From Rummeliibacillus pycnus_B (GTDB lineage: Bacteria > Bacillota > Bacilli > Bacillales_A > Planococcaceae), in assembly GCF_050459865.1 (NCBI RefSeq), contig NZ_JBCMNM010000031.1, positions 1-64,000 of the forward strand: DNA of 64,000 nt. Direction: 5' to 3'. The translations under genes were made by a program, and so were the position numbers. Below the pieces are notes generated by a model. It ran no database searches. It worked only from the letters and a program-made list of their open reading frames with translations, and was not told where the DNA came from. Positions 9,403-16,747 of the stretch are shown here, one piece after another; position 1 is the stretch's first letter, and the number at the start of each line of letters is the position of its first letter.

Positions 9403-10428
9403 TTAGATTTTCCACTCCATAATCGTTTTACCCCATGAGCTGGATAAATCTGTTTCAAAGGCTTCAATTGCTTCTTTGACAGAAGTTATTGTATATACTT
9501 GCCCAATAAGGGTTGTTAAGTAGTCAATAATTATAGGATGTTCTTTATAAAGGTCGACAGTTCTTTGAAAGTCTTCTGACCCACTTCGACTGCTTCCAAT
9601 AAGCGTAAGTCCCTTTTCTAGTATCATTCGAGTATTAATCTCTACAGGATATTCACTTACGCCTAGTATACAAATCGCACCCTCTGGCTTAATGTGATCA
9701 ATGATCTGATTGATGGCATATTGACTTCCTTTACCTCCAGCACACTCAAAGGCATGATCAATTTCATAGTCTTCTGGAATCTCATCAATAAGAATTGCTT
9801 CGTCTACAAAGGAGAATTGATTTAACTTATAATTTGTTTTACCGAAAATCGTTACTATACAATCCGGATATAAACTTTTTAAAATCAAGCATGTAATAAA
9901 ACCAAGGTTGCCATCTCCCCAAACTCCAAAAGTTCCTCGACGCTTGATGGCTTTTCTTTCTAAACGACTAATCGAATGAACAGCTATCGTTACGAGTTCA
10001 GTAAAGGCTGCAACCCTCATATTAATATCCTGAGGTAAAACAATAAGACGGTCACGATTTAAAAAGGCGTAGTCTTGCATAAAACCGTCATAACCACTTG
10101 ACCGGAATTTACTACTTCTTAAATAGTTTTCTGCTACATATTCATCTTCTTCTATTGGATTATTTGGAACCATAACAACTTTGGTCCCTATAGGAAGGAT
10201 GTTTTCTGGATCATAGGCTACTTCCCCAACAGCTTCATGAATAAGTGCCATAGGAAGTTTTTTCTTCATGGCTTCTTCACCACGTCTACCTGTATAGTAA
10301 CGTTGGTCTGCTGCACAAATAGACAAGTGGGTTGGGCGTACAACCACTTTGTCAGCTGAGATAGAACTGTCCTTATATGTAATTTCGATTTGTCTAGCAG
10401 ATACTAGTTGGTATACTTGATTGATCAT
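9403..10428 (-). CDS. tarJ: ribulose-5-phosphate reductase
   Basis: Reduces D-ribulose 5-phosphate to D-ribitol 5-phosphate with NADPH, the first step towards CDP-ribitol. The 341-residue medium-chain dehydrogenase shows the TarJ-type N-terminal sequence THLSICAADQRYYTG with the metal-ligand Cys, an HEAVGEV motif, and a Rossmann segment GVWGDGNLGF. Its ATG overlaps the tarI stop (ATGA), so the two are coupled. The pair tarI-tarJ is specific evidence for ribitol in the wall teichoic acid. Confidence 0.93.
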   Translation of the reverse strand: MINQVYQLVSARQIEITYKDSSISADKVVVRPTHLSICAADQRYYTGRRGEEAMKKKLPMALIHEAVGEVAYDPENILPIGTKVVMVPNNPIEEDEYVAENYLRSSKFRSSGYDGFMQDYAFLNRDRLIVLPQDINMRVAAFTELVTIAVHSISRLERKAIKRRGTFGVWGDGNLGFITCLILKSLYPDCIVTIFGKTNYKLNQFSFVDEAILIDEIPEDYEIDHAFECAGGKGSQYAINQIIDHIKPEGAICILGVSEYPVEINTRMILEKGLTLIGSSRSGSEDFQRTVDLYKEHPIIIDYLTTLIGQVYTITSVKEAIEAFETDLSSSWGKTIMEWKI

Positions 10429-11138
10429 CTGACTAAACTTCCTGTTAATATCGCATTCGAAACATTTAAATCATAAGGTGTTGTTACTTTTATATTAAAT
10501 GTTTCTCCTCGGACTAATTTAACTTTCTGACCTTTCATCACAAAGATTTTGCATGCATCTGTTAAAATATTTTTCTCCTGATCCGACAGAGAATTATAAA
10601 GTACTTTCAGTTTTTTGATATTAAATGTTTGAGGTGTTTGACCTTGATACATAAAATCTCTAACAGGAATGGACGAAACAAAATCCCCATCCTCTGAAGT
10701 GATAATTGTATCTATTGCCGCTATTACCGTATCCACTGCATCATTTACTAAACCTTCTTCTATATTCTGTTCGATAATACGGTGTGTTAAAAATGGACGT
10801 ACAGCATCATGTGTAATAATAATATCAGCATCATGAATTTCGAATATCCCCTCGATGAAATTGATAATGTTCATTATAGACCCATTTCGGTCAGTTCCAC
10901 CTTCTGTTACCCATACTTTCGGTAAATTCAAGTCGTATTTGTTTAAAATATCATTTGTATGGTTAATCCATTCTTTAGGAGTAGCAATAATAATTTGGTC
11001 GATACGATTGTTTAGTATAAATTTTTCTATAGTATGAATAAGAATTGGTTTATCGTGTAGTTGTAAAAATTGTTTAGGCATAGGAACATTACCCATCCTA
11101 GTTCCTTTTCCCCCAGCTAATATACCAGCGTAAATCAT
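10425..11138 (-). CDS. tarI: D-ribitol-5-phosphate cytidylyltransferase
   Basis: Makes CDP-ribitol from CTP and ribitol 5-phosphate for poly(ribitol phosphate) teichoic acid. The 237-residue IspD-like fold has the CTP-binding AGGKGTRMG at residues 8-16, PKQFLQL, and VTEGGTDRNGS. IspD (MEP pathway) is its close relative; the adjacent tarJ and polymerases decide for TarI. The ATG has a very good AAGGAGG site. First gene of the operon reaching down to 5587; the shared 21-bp sequence lies 52-72 bases upstream of its start. Confidence 0.92.
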   Translation of the reverse strand: MIYAGILAGGKGTRMGNVPMPKQFLQLHDKPILIHTIEKFILNNRIDQIIIATPKEWINHTNDILNKYDLNLPKVWVTEGGTDRNGSIMNIINFIEGIFEIHDADIIITHDAVRPFLTHRIIEQNIEEGLVNDAVDTVIAAIDTIITSEDGDFVSSIPVRDFMYQGQTPQTFNIKKLKVLYNSLSDQEKNILTDACKIFVMKGQKVKLVRGETFNIKVTTPYDLNVSNAILTGSLVR

Positions 11139-11189
11139 TCCAGGTCCTCCTTATTTTTACTATTTTTGATATATATATATTAACTTAGG

Positions 11190-11210
11190 AAAATTAGAAT
11201 TTGATGAGAA
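11190..11210. repeat. 21-bp sequence shared with 3655-3675, copy 2
   Basis: Identical over 21 bases to 3655-3675, same orientation. It lies upstream of tarI in the probable promoter region of the operon, but here it is not part of a hairpin. Confidence 0.7.
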
Positions 11211-11308
11211 TATCCAGTTATTTCATTAGATTTCGATTAAAAAACTACTTATTACTTTGCAAATTGGGTTGCTAAATTTTCTGCGAATGACCATGTTAAT
11301 TTCTGCTC

Positions 11309-11342
11309 AAAAAAACAGGAATAAGCCAAATGCTTACTCCTG
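11309..11342 (-). terminator. terminator after the small membrane-protein gene
   Basis: An 11-bp hairpin with one mismatch (11316-11326 with 11332-11342) is followed on the minus strand by seven T residues (11309-11315). Confidence 0.8.
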
Positions 11343-11448
11343 CTAACAGATATGATTAACAAATTAGGTGTTTGTTTGGGGGATATCATCAACTAATTGT
11401 TTGTTCTCTTCCAACAAACTCACTAATAAAAATAACTAAGGGAATTCA

Positions 11449-11745
11449 TTAATGCGTATTTGATTGATTATCAGTTATTGGATTTTCAAAAATTATATTT
11501 TGTAATGCAAAGAAAAATCCTAACAACACACCATAATAAATATCGTTTAATTTATAGTAATTTGCTAAACTTCCACAAATGATAATTACAATAATTAAAC
11601 TTAGACTACTTATGAATTGTTTTCGCTTTAAATTACTTGTTAATTTTTGAATTGGAACAAATAATTTTAATAAGCTTTTATTCAATGCACCTAACAATAT
11701 TGTGAATATTAGAGAAAATATAAAACAGACTATGAATATTACCAT
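11449..11745 (-). CDS. small hydrophobic membrane protein, unknown function
   Basis: About 98 residues with three hydrophobic segments: MVIFIVCFIFSLIFTILLGA, a middle stretch around SLSLIIVIIICGSL, and GVLLGFFFALQNIIF. A basic loop, KLTSNLKRKQF, separates the first two. I do not recognise the family. The ATG at 11745 follows a GGGGGAGGGAG site by about 11 bases; the upstream TTG at 11772 overlaps that site. It is a single gene with its own terminator, between the teichoic-acid operon and patA. Confidence 0.6.
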   Translation of the reverse strand: MVIFIVCFIFSLIFTILLGALNKSLLKLFVPIQKLTSNLKRKQFISSLSLIIVIIICGSLANYYKLNDIYYGVLLGFFFALQNIIFENPITDNQSNTH

Positions 11746-11892
11746 GAAAGTAATCGCTCCCTCCCCCAACAATTATTGAAAAACGACTTTTTAGTATTAT
11801 TAAAATCAAAATTTAGCAATGTGAACATTCACATTTGAATCACCATGTTTTTTCTTGTGTGATTTGATTTGTTATTTTACTTTTTGCACTTC

Positions 11893-11928
11893 AAAAGACT
11901 GCCCTATTGTAACTGAGGACAGTCTTTT
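11893..11928. terminator. terminator of patA
   Basis: A 9-bp stem AAAAGACTG (11893-11901) / CAGTCTTTT (11920-11928), extended by two further pairs, lies about 13 bases after the patA stop. It is symmetrical enough to work in both directions. Confidence 0.75.
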
Positions 11929-11940
11929 TAAAGGATTATA

Positions 11941-13101
11941 TTATAGTGTTTTAATAAATGCTTCTAAGCGGTCCATACCTTCTTTAAGTTCTTCATCTGA
12001 ATAAGCATATGTGATACGTAGATAGCCTTCACCATATGGTGTGAAGACAGAACCTGGGATGACTCCTACGCCTCCCTCTTTTCGTTTCATTAAACGAAGT
12101 GCAAATTCTTCGGATGTTAGCCCGAATTTTTTGATGGACGGGAAGATGTAGAATGCACCGTTAGGCTTTTTCACTTCAATGCCCATTTTAATGAGACGAT
12201 CATAGACATAATCTCGACGTCTAATATAGCTCTGGTTCATTTCTTGTGGCGTGTTTTTACAGTTTGTTAATGCTTCAATGGCAGCATATTGGCTAGGAAG
12301 TGCTGCACAAATAGCGTTGAATGAATGAATTTTCGTCACATCAGCTAGTAATCTAGCATCTGCCATTAAAAAGCCGATACGCCAGCCAGTCATTGAATGA
12401 GATTTTGATAAACCATGAATGAGGAATAAATTGTCCTTTAATTCTGGATAGGACCCGAATGAACGGTGTTCTCCAACAAATGTATTTTCACTGTAAATCT
12501 CATCTGAAATGACATAGATATCATGTTTTTCCAACACATTTGCAAGAGCATCCATTTGTTCATGAGAAATCGTTGCACCAGTTGGGTTAGACGGGAAGTT
12601 AAATAAAACCGCTTTTGTTTTAGGTGTGATTAGTTTTTCTAAACGCTCAGCACATGGTTGGAAGTCTGTATCTGTTGTGTCTAAGTAAACGGTTTTTGCG
12701 CCACAATGCGTAATGATTGGTTCATATCCTGAATAGATAGGTGCTGGTAAGATGATTTCGTCTCCTACATCCAAGATAGTTCGGAACACAGAGTCAATTG
12801 CCTGTGTTGCACCATTCGTAACAATAATTTCGTCTTCTGGCTTGTAGTGGCAATTATATTTTTCTTCGAAGAAGGCAGCCACTGCTTTACGTAATTCGAT
12901 TAAACCAGCATTTGCTGAGTATGTTGTTAAATTGTTTTCAATCGCTCGAATCCCCGCTTGTTTCACAGCTTCAGGTGCTGGGAAATCAGGTTGACCAATC
13001 GTTAGGTTAATCGCATCTGGATAGTTGACTAACTGATTTGAAAATTTACGAATACCAGGCAAGCCTAGCTCATCCATATGTGGATTCATTGTTAAAGGCA
13101 T
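11941..13101 (-). CDS. patA: PLP-dependent aminotransferase, PatA type
   Basis: Class I/II aminotransferase of 386 residues, the length of B. subtilis PatA, which acts on aromatic amino acids or in lysine/diaminopimelate synthesis. Features are the substrate-side NLTIGQPDFP, the cofactor-binding NFPSNPTG, and the Schiff-base Lys in GLSKSHSMTGWRIG. The ATG follows AAGGA. The exact amino donor cannot be deduced. It is a single gene flanked by terminator and the sda control region. Confidence 0.85.
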   Translation of the reverse strand: MPLTMNPHMDELGLPGIRKFSNQLVNYPDAINLTIGQPDFPAPEAVKQAGIRAIENNLTTYSANAGLIELRKAVAAFFEEKYNCHYKPEDEIIVTNGATQAIDSVFRTILDVGDEIILPAPIYSGYEPIITHCGAKTVYLDTTDTDFQPCAERLEKLITPKTKAVLFNFPSNPTGATISHEQMDALANVLEKHDIYVISDEIYSENTFVGEHRSFGSYPELKDNLFLIHGLSKSHSMTGWRIGFLMADARLLADVTKIHSFNAICAALPSQYAAIEALTNCKNTPQEMNQSYIRRRDYVYDRLIKMGIEVKKPNGAFYIFPSIKKFGLTSEEFALRLMKRKEGGVGVIPGSVFTPYGEGYLRITYAYSDEELKEGMDRLEAFIKTL

Positions 13102-13809
13102 AGGAATATCCTTCTTTCGTTATAGTTAGATTTAAAGTCTTTGCTTATATTATACTCATAAATCTGAAAAATTAAATATTTTATTTCCTATTTAGGAGAT
13201 TTTTGAGTAGAAATGGATGTTGGCTTTCGTTGGAGTATTTAGGTAATAATTTGGCATTAGGGATTGAAAAGTTATTCTTACGATTTTTAGGCTTGGTCTT
13301 ACAGTCGATTTATGTGCGCAATTGGTGCAAGTTTTGATTGCTCTTCTTATTCGCGGCTGGTATTTTGATATGATTCTAGTTTCTGACGTGGATGATGAGT
13401 CGCATTTAACAGCTTTGGTTAAATTGTGGAAAACTAATTCGTAGTCACTCAATTGAATTTATTATCCATAAATTAATGTTTTTTTACTTTTGGTGAGTAT
13501 CATATGTTCAGTTTTTACTATAAATTACAAATGTAAGCGAGATTTTCATAAAAACTTTTCGACAAATTTCCCCAACTTAGTAAGTTGTGGATAAGTTTAT
13601 GCACAATTTCCACACAGTTTGCTTAATACTTTACCATTTATCCACACATGTTAATCACAATTTATCCACGGATTCTTGTGGATAAGTGACCGGTTGTGTT
13701 GTACTAAACATTTTGATAAATTAAGTGTACACATTAGCAAATTACCAATATATTCTTCAAATTCATAATATAGAACATTAATTTTATTCACTGGGAGGTG
13801 AGATTATCA
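13102..13809. other. 708-base region upstream of sda
   Basis: Positions 13102-13560 show no credible gene; the ORF on the minus strand at 13192-13452 has no ribosome binding site and an unconvincing composition. Positions 13586-13685 hold the DnaA-box cluster, and 13690-13800 would contain the sda promoter. Confidence 0.6.
13586..13685. promoter_or_regulatory. DnaA-box cluster upstream of sda
   Basis: Three perfect 9-mers matching TTATCCACA lie within 100 bases: 13586-13594 (minus), 13638-13646 (plus) and 13677-13685 (minus). One-mismatch copies are at 13597-13605 (TTATGCACA) and 13662-13670 (TTATCCACG). In B. subtilis DnaA binds upstream of sda and activates it, and the gene 125 bases downstream is sda. 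Confidence 0.88.
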
Positions 13810-14022
13810 ATGGAAACACTATCAGACGAATTATTGATCAAGTCATACAATGACGCGAAAACTAATAATTTGAATTTAGACTTTATTCGTTTATTAGAAG
13901 ACGAAATCTATCGTCGTATCGTGGTAAAGTTGATAACTACATCCAAAACAGAAGATATTTTAACTATCCAATCTTTAACGCTTGATTCTAATGTAGTCAA
14001 TGAATATTTTAACCTTGCATGA
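13810..14022 (+). CDS. sda: sporulation checkpoint inhibitor Sda
   Basis: Sda binds the histidine kinase KinA and blocks phosphorelay activation of Spo0A while replication is under way. The sequence LSDELLIKSYNDA followed by LNLDFIRLLEDEIYRR keeps the helical-hairpin core of the 46-residue B. subtilis protein, including the Phe in the second helix that contacts the kinase. Here the product is 70 residues, with about 25 extra residues after the EIYRR helix. The ATG at 13810 has GGAGGTGA 8 bases upstream; the GTG at 13798 is part of that site. The DnaA-box cluster lies just upstream. Confidence 0.87.
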   Translation: METLSDELLIKSYNDAKTNNLNLDFIRLLEDEIYRRIVVKLITTSKTEDILTIQSLTLDSNVVNEYFNLA

Positions 14023-14239
14023 TACCCTCTCTCCCTTACGAAAATGATTTTGTGATGCATAATGTTTGTTTATGATTAAAATTTTTTCCATTTCATTTTA
14101 ATAAAGATCTATTTTTTCCTATTGATTAATAAGTATCTTAATGAATTACTTTAACACTATCAGCAGAGCCAGCATATTCTAGTTTATAGGCGCTTATCAC
14201 TTACTGGTATTGAGCTTGTTAATTAAAGGGGGATGAAAA

Positions 14240-14920
14240 TTGTATCCTTATTCAAGTGGATTTACCACATTTTCATTAGGACAGATGTATAAACAACCGC
14301 ACTCTCAATACACTGCTCCTGTACGCTTTTTTCTCCATCAACCGCCATCCATTCATGATAACCGTTGTAAAAGCAAGGCGGAAGTCGATTATTTAAATAT
14401 GAATCGTCTTCTTTGGATGGAGCATGTCAATTGGACACGGTTGGTTATTACGAGTATCGTCTTCAACTTACCAAATCTAAAATTTGTTGAAGAGCGTCTC
14501 TTAAAGAATGCTACAGACTTAGGGAATAGCATCCGTCCATTTTACGGTGACCAAATTGCCGATCGATACACCTCGCTCATTCATGATCATCTAACGATTG
14601 CAGCAGAATTGGTTACAGCTGCTGCAAAAGGCGATGCCGCGACGGCTGCTGCAAAAGAGAAAGAATGGTATAAAAACGGAGACGATATTGTTTTGTTTTT
14701 AAGTAGTATTAATCCGTATATAGACCCATCCAAACTCAAAGAAATGTTCTATACTCACTTAGACTTGACGAAACAAGAAGCTGTAAATATGATTCAGAAA
14801 AAATATAAAGAAGACATCGCTGTATTTGATCAAATTGTCATGGAAGCTTTACAAATGTCTGATATGATCGCAGAAGCAATCATGAAGCAATTTTATCCAT
14901 ACTTCTATAGTTCCTATTGA
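14240..14920 (+). CDS. conserved helical protein of unknown function
   Basis: A 226-residue, predominantly helical soluble protein. After a Pro/Tyr/Ser-rich N-terminus it has two long helical parts. The first includes LLWMEHVNWTRLVI and LIHDHLTIAAELV; the second includes MFYTHLDLTKQEAV and DQIVMEALQMSDMIAEAI. The spaced His and Glu residues (EHxxW, HDH, TH) resemble a metal-binding four-helix bundle but give no clear motif. Relatives in Bacillaceae have, as I recall, been labelled acetylglutamate kinase, and nothing here supports that. The TTG start at 14240 has AAGGGGG 7 bases upstream; an ATG at 14233 is out of frame. Confidence 0.7.
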   Translation: MYPYSSGFTTFSLGQMYKQPHSQYTAPVRFFLHQPPSIHDNRCKSKAEVDYLNMNRLLWMEHVNWTRLVITSIVFNLPNLKFVEERLLKNATDLGNSIRPFYGDQIADRYTSLIHDHLTIAAELVTAAAKGDAATAAAKEKEWYKNGDDIVLFLSSINPYIDPSKLKEMFYTHLDLTKQEAVNMIQKKYKEDIAVFDQIVMEALQMSDMIAEAIMKQFYPYFYSSY

Positions 14921-14973
14921 TCGATGAAAAATGGATAGTTAATTGAATGAAATTAGGTATTTACAAATAATTG

Positions 14974-15669
14974 TTAGCTTTCTTTTACCGGTAAGTAAAG
15001 GAAAGCTTTTTTGTATTTTGAAAAGTGTGCAATGGGTTCATTTCCTTGAACATTACGCATTAAATAAGTTGCCATCGAGTTTTCATGAATCGTACATAAA
15101 GCTCTTTGCAATGTCCACGGCGAATGTCGGTTATATTGTCTGATTAACCTTCCCTTTACTTTCGTCCATAAAAGATGGCGTTCAGTTAACCAATATTCTA
15201 ATGGTGTCCTCTGGATAGGTTCCGCTATAGGTTCAACAGATACAATTAATACTTCAGGGGTCTTCCCTATTTGCTCATATCTATTTTGAAAAGTTACTCC
15301 ATTTTCATGATGCTTCTCCGTAATATTGGCATAGCGGAAAGGTAAGATACCCATAGCTTTATGAATCTGAGCAATGATCTTGTTGTTCACATCTAAACTA
15401 AAAAAGTAAACTCCTGATTTACCTTTATATTTCACGTATGTTCGTACATTTAGCTCATAAAAGGTGTTTATGCTTGGTATGGCTGGCATAAATCTGGCTC
15501 TAAAATTCTTCATTTTGAAAAATACAATCCCCAGCCAAGCCCTATCCTCAAATGTATCAATCTCCAATTCTTGCGGAATATATTGCCGTATATCTTCTGC
15601 TGCAATTGGCCAATGAAGAAAATAGACATCATGCCATTCCTGCATCATCACCCAAGGTAGCTTACTCAT
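14974..15669 (-). CDS. yqjF: DUF2071 family protein, YqjF-like
   Basis: About 231 residues with the family pattern: an N-terminal MxEWHDVYFLHWPI segment, RAWLGIVFFKMKNFR, a Pro-rich PAIPSINTFYELNVRTYV centre, and GVYFFSLDVNN. The function of YqjF proteins is unknown. The ATG at 15669 has GAGGAGG upstream; the earlier ATG at 15684 would put that site inside the gene. It converges on the helical-protein gene and its last codons contribute to the shared terminator. Confidence 0.82.
   Translation of the reverse strand: MSKLPWVMMQEWHDVYFLHWPIAAEDIRQYIPQELEIDTFEDRAWLGIVFFKMKNFRARFMPAIPSINTFYELNVRTYVKYKGKSGVYFFSLDVNNKIIAQIHKAMGILPFRYANITEKHHENGVTFQNRYEQIGKTPEVLIVSVEPIAEPIQRTPLEYWLTERHLLWTKVKGRLIRQYNRHSPWTLQRALCTIHENSMATYLMRNVQGNEPIAHFSKYKKAFLYLPVKES
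14976..15012. terminator. terminator between convergent genes
   Basis: A 13-bp stem with one G-T pair (14976-14988 with 14995-15007) is followed by T residues at 15008-15012 on the plus strand. It serves the gene ending at 14920, and it lies inside the last codons of the opposing gene that ends at 14974. Confidence 0.8.
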
Positions 15670-15770
15670 CGAATACCTCCTCATAAAATCGCATGATTTA
15701 AGTATTCACTATGTTGTTTAGTTTCAAACAGAGGCATAAATATGGTTATGCCGCGCTTCCTCATTGATTT

Positions 15771-15885
15771 GAGGACGTAATTTGCTGAGAGAGCGAATAC
15801 AATTTTAAATGGAGCGAATAAACTTCCGAAGAGAGCGAATAAATTGCAGGAAAGAGCCAATAAACCCGAGCAGAGAGCGAATAAA
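15771..15885 (-). repeat. 21-bp tandem repeat, TTTATTCGCTCTCT type, copy B
   Basis: Five units with the core gcgaata (plus strand) start at 15793, 15814, 15835, 15856 and 15877, exactly 21 bases apart; unit 4 has one change. The first end, 15771-15799, matches 55-83 in inverted orientation. Because 21 is a multiple of three, open frames through it read as a seven-residue repeat (FIRSLLG, FIGSFLQ), but none has a ribosome binding site, so I treat this as non-coding. Confidence 0.8.
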
Positions 15886-15942
15886 GTCAATGAATTCACA
15901 AAAATAATTTTTGAAAACGCGAGTATTTCCCCACAAAACGCA

Positions 15943-15976
15943 AAACTCCTCCAGATCAAGTAATCTAGAGGAGTTT
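15943..15976 (-). terminator. terminator of the thi operon
   Basis: Stem AAACTCCTC (15943-15951) / GAGGAGTTT (15968-15976) is extended by AGAT/ATCT after one mismatch. It follows the last gene of the thiamine operon (stop at 15980) within a few bases. Confidence 0.8.
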
Positions 15977-15979
15977 CTT

Positions 15980-16747
15980 CTATAAAATGCTATAAAATCT
16001 TTTCGTATTTGCATAGAGCACAGCGGCTATTTTTTCAATAGGTTGTTGCTTTAGATTCGCTATTTTTTCTATGGTTGCTTTGATCATTTTAGGATGTGTC
16101 ATTTGCCCGGTGAAGGGACCTTCGAATGGCCATGGTCCGTCCGTTTCGACCATCAACTGTCCGAGTGGATACTGATGAACAAGCTGTTGAATTTCCTCTT
16201 CATATAGAACATCTGGTGTGATAGAGATGAAGTATCCATTTGAAATCATTCGGTCTACAGTTTGTGCATCTCCTTTAAACCAGTGGAAATGAGCAGCTTT
16301 TACTTGATATTTTTCTAATAAATCGCAGGCAATTTTTGCATCCTCATAGACTGCGTGCAAAACGATTGGCTTATTTAACTTGGCTGTGAGTGCGATGAAT
16401 TTTTCTAACAGGTCAATATAGGGGCTATAGTCAACGCCCTTTTCTTTATTTAAATAGTAAGGTAACCCTACTTCCCCTATGGCAATCATGCAATCTTTGT
16501 TTACTTTTATCCATTCAAAAAGTTGAGCCTGAGCTGCTTCGTTTGGTACTGGCTGTTCAGGATGGAAGCCAAAAGCGGGTAATATGCGATGGTCCATTTT
16601 TGATAAAGCTAAATTCGCCTCGCATGACTCCAGATCAGTTGAAACAGAAATCAGATGTGACACCTCATTTGGGTGCATTTCTTTTAATATTAACTCCTGC
16701 TGTTCCTTATTGTATTGATCAAAGTGAATATGCGCATCGATGATCAT
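15980..16747 (-). CDS. TatD family metal-dependent hydrolase
   Basis: A 255-residue amidohydrolase-fold protein. It shows the metal-binding DAHIHFD near the N-terminus, GFHPEQP, GEVGLPYY with the metal-site Glu, HAVYEDA, HFHWFKGD, and METDGPWPF with the late Asp. TatD enzymes are usually DNA exonucleases or hydrolases of unknown substrate. Its ATG overlaps the thiZ stop codon (ATGA), so it is the last, translationally coupled gene of an operon behind a TPP riboswitch. That position suggests a link to thiamine-precursor salvage, which no motif confirms. The sequence differs enough from housekeeping TatD that it may be a distinct subfamily. Confidence 0.82.
   Translation of the reverse strand: MIIDAHIHFDQYNKEQQELILKEMHPNEVSHLISVSTDLESCEANLALSKMDHRILPAFGFHPEQPVPNEAAQAQLFEWIKVNKDCMIAIGEVGLPYYLNKEKGVDYSPYIDLLEKFIALTAKLNKPIVLHAVYEDAKIACDLLEKYQVKAAHFHWFKGDAQTVDRMISNGYFISITPDVLYEEEIQQLVHQYPLGQLMVETDGPWPFEGPFTGQMTHPKMIKATIEKIANLKQQPIEKIAAVLYANTKRFYSIL

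Larger units (their letters stand above)
11139..11448. other. intergenic region before the tarI operon
   Basis: The 310 bases hold no gene. They contain the second copy of the 21-bp sequence (11190-11210), an AT run near 11170, and the terminator of the small membrane-protein gene (11309-11342). Confidence 0.6.

Noticed and set aside
13192..13452. Minus-strand frame of 86 codons upstream of sda
   Set aside because: No start signal, no recognisable family, composition unlike neighbouring genes.
13586..13685. Chromosomal replication origin
   Set aside because: The DnaA boxes are few, and dnaA, dnaN and an AT-rich unwinding element are not beside them; sda is.
15681..16014. Two open frames with seven-residue periodic sequence (FIRSLLG, LALSCNL)
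   Set aside because: They are direct translations of the 21-bp tandem repeat, lack ribosome binding sites and run into the terminator and tatD end.
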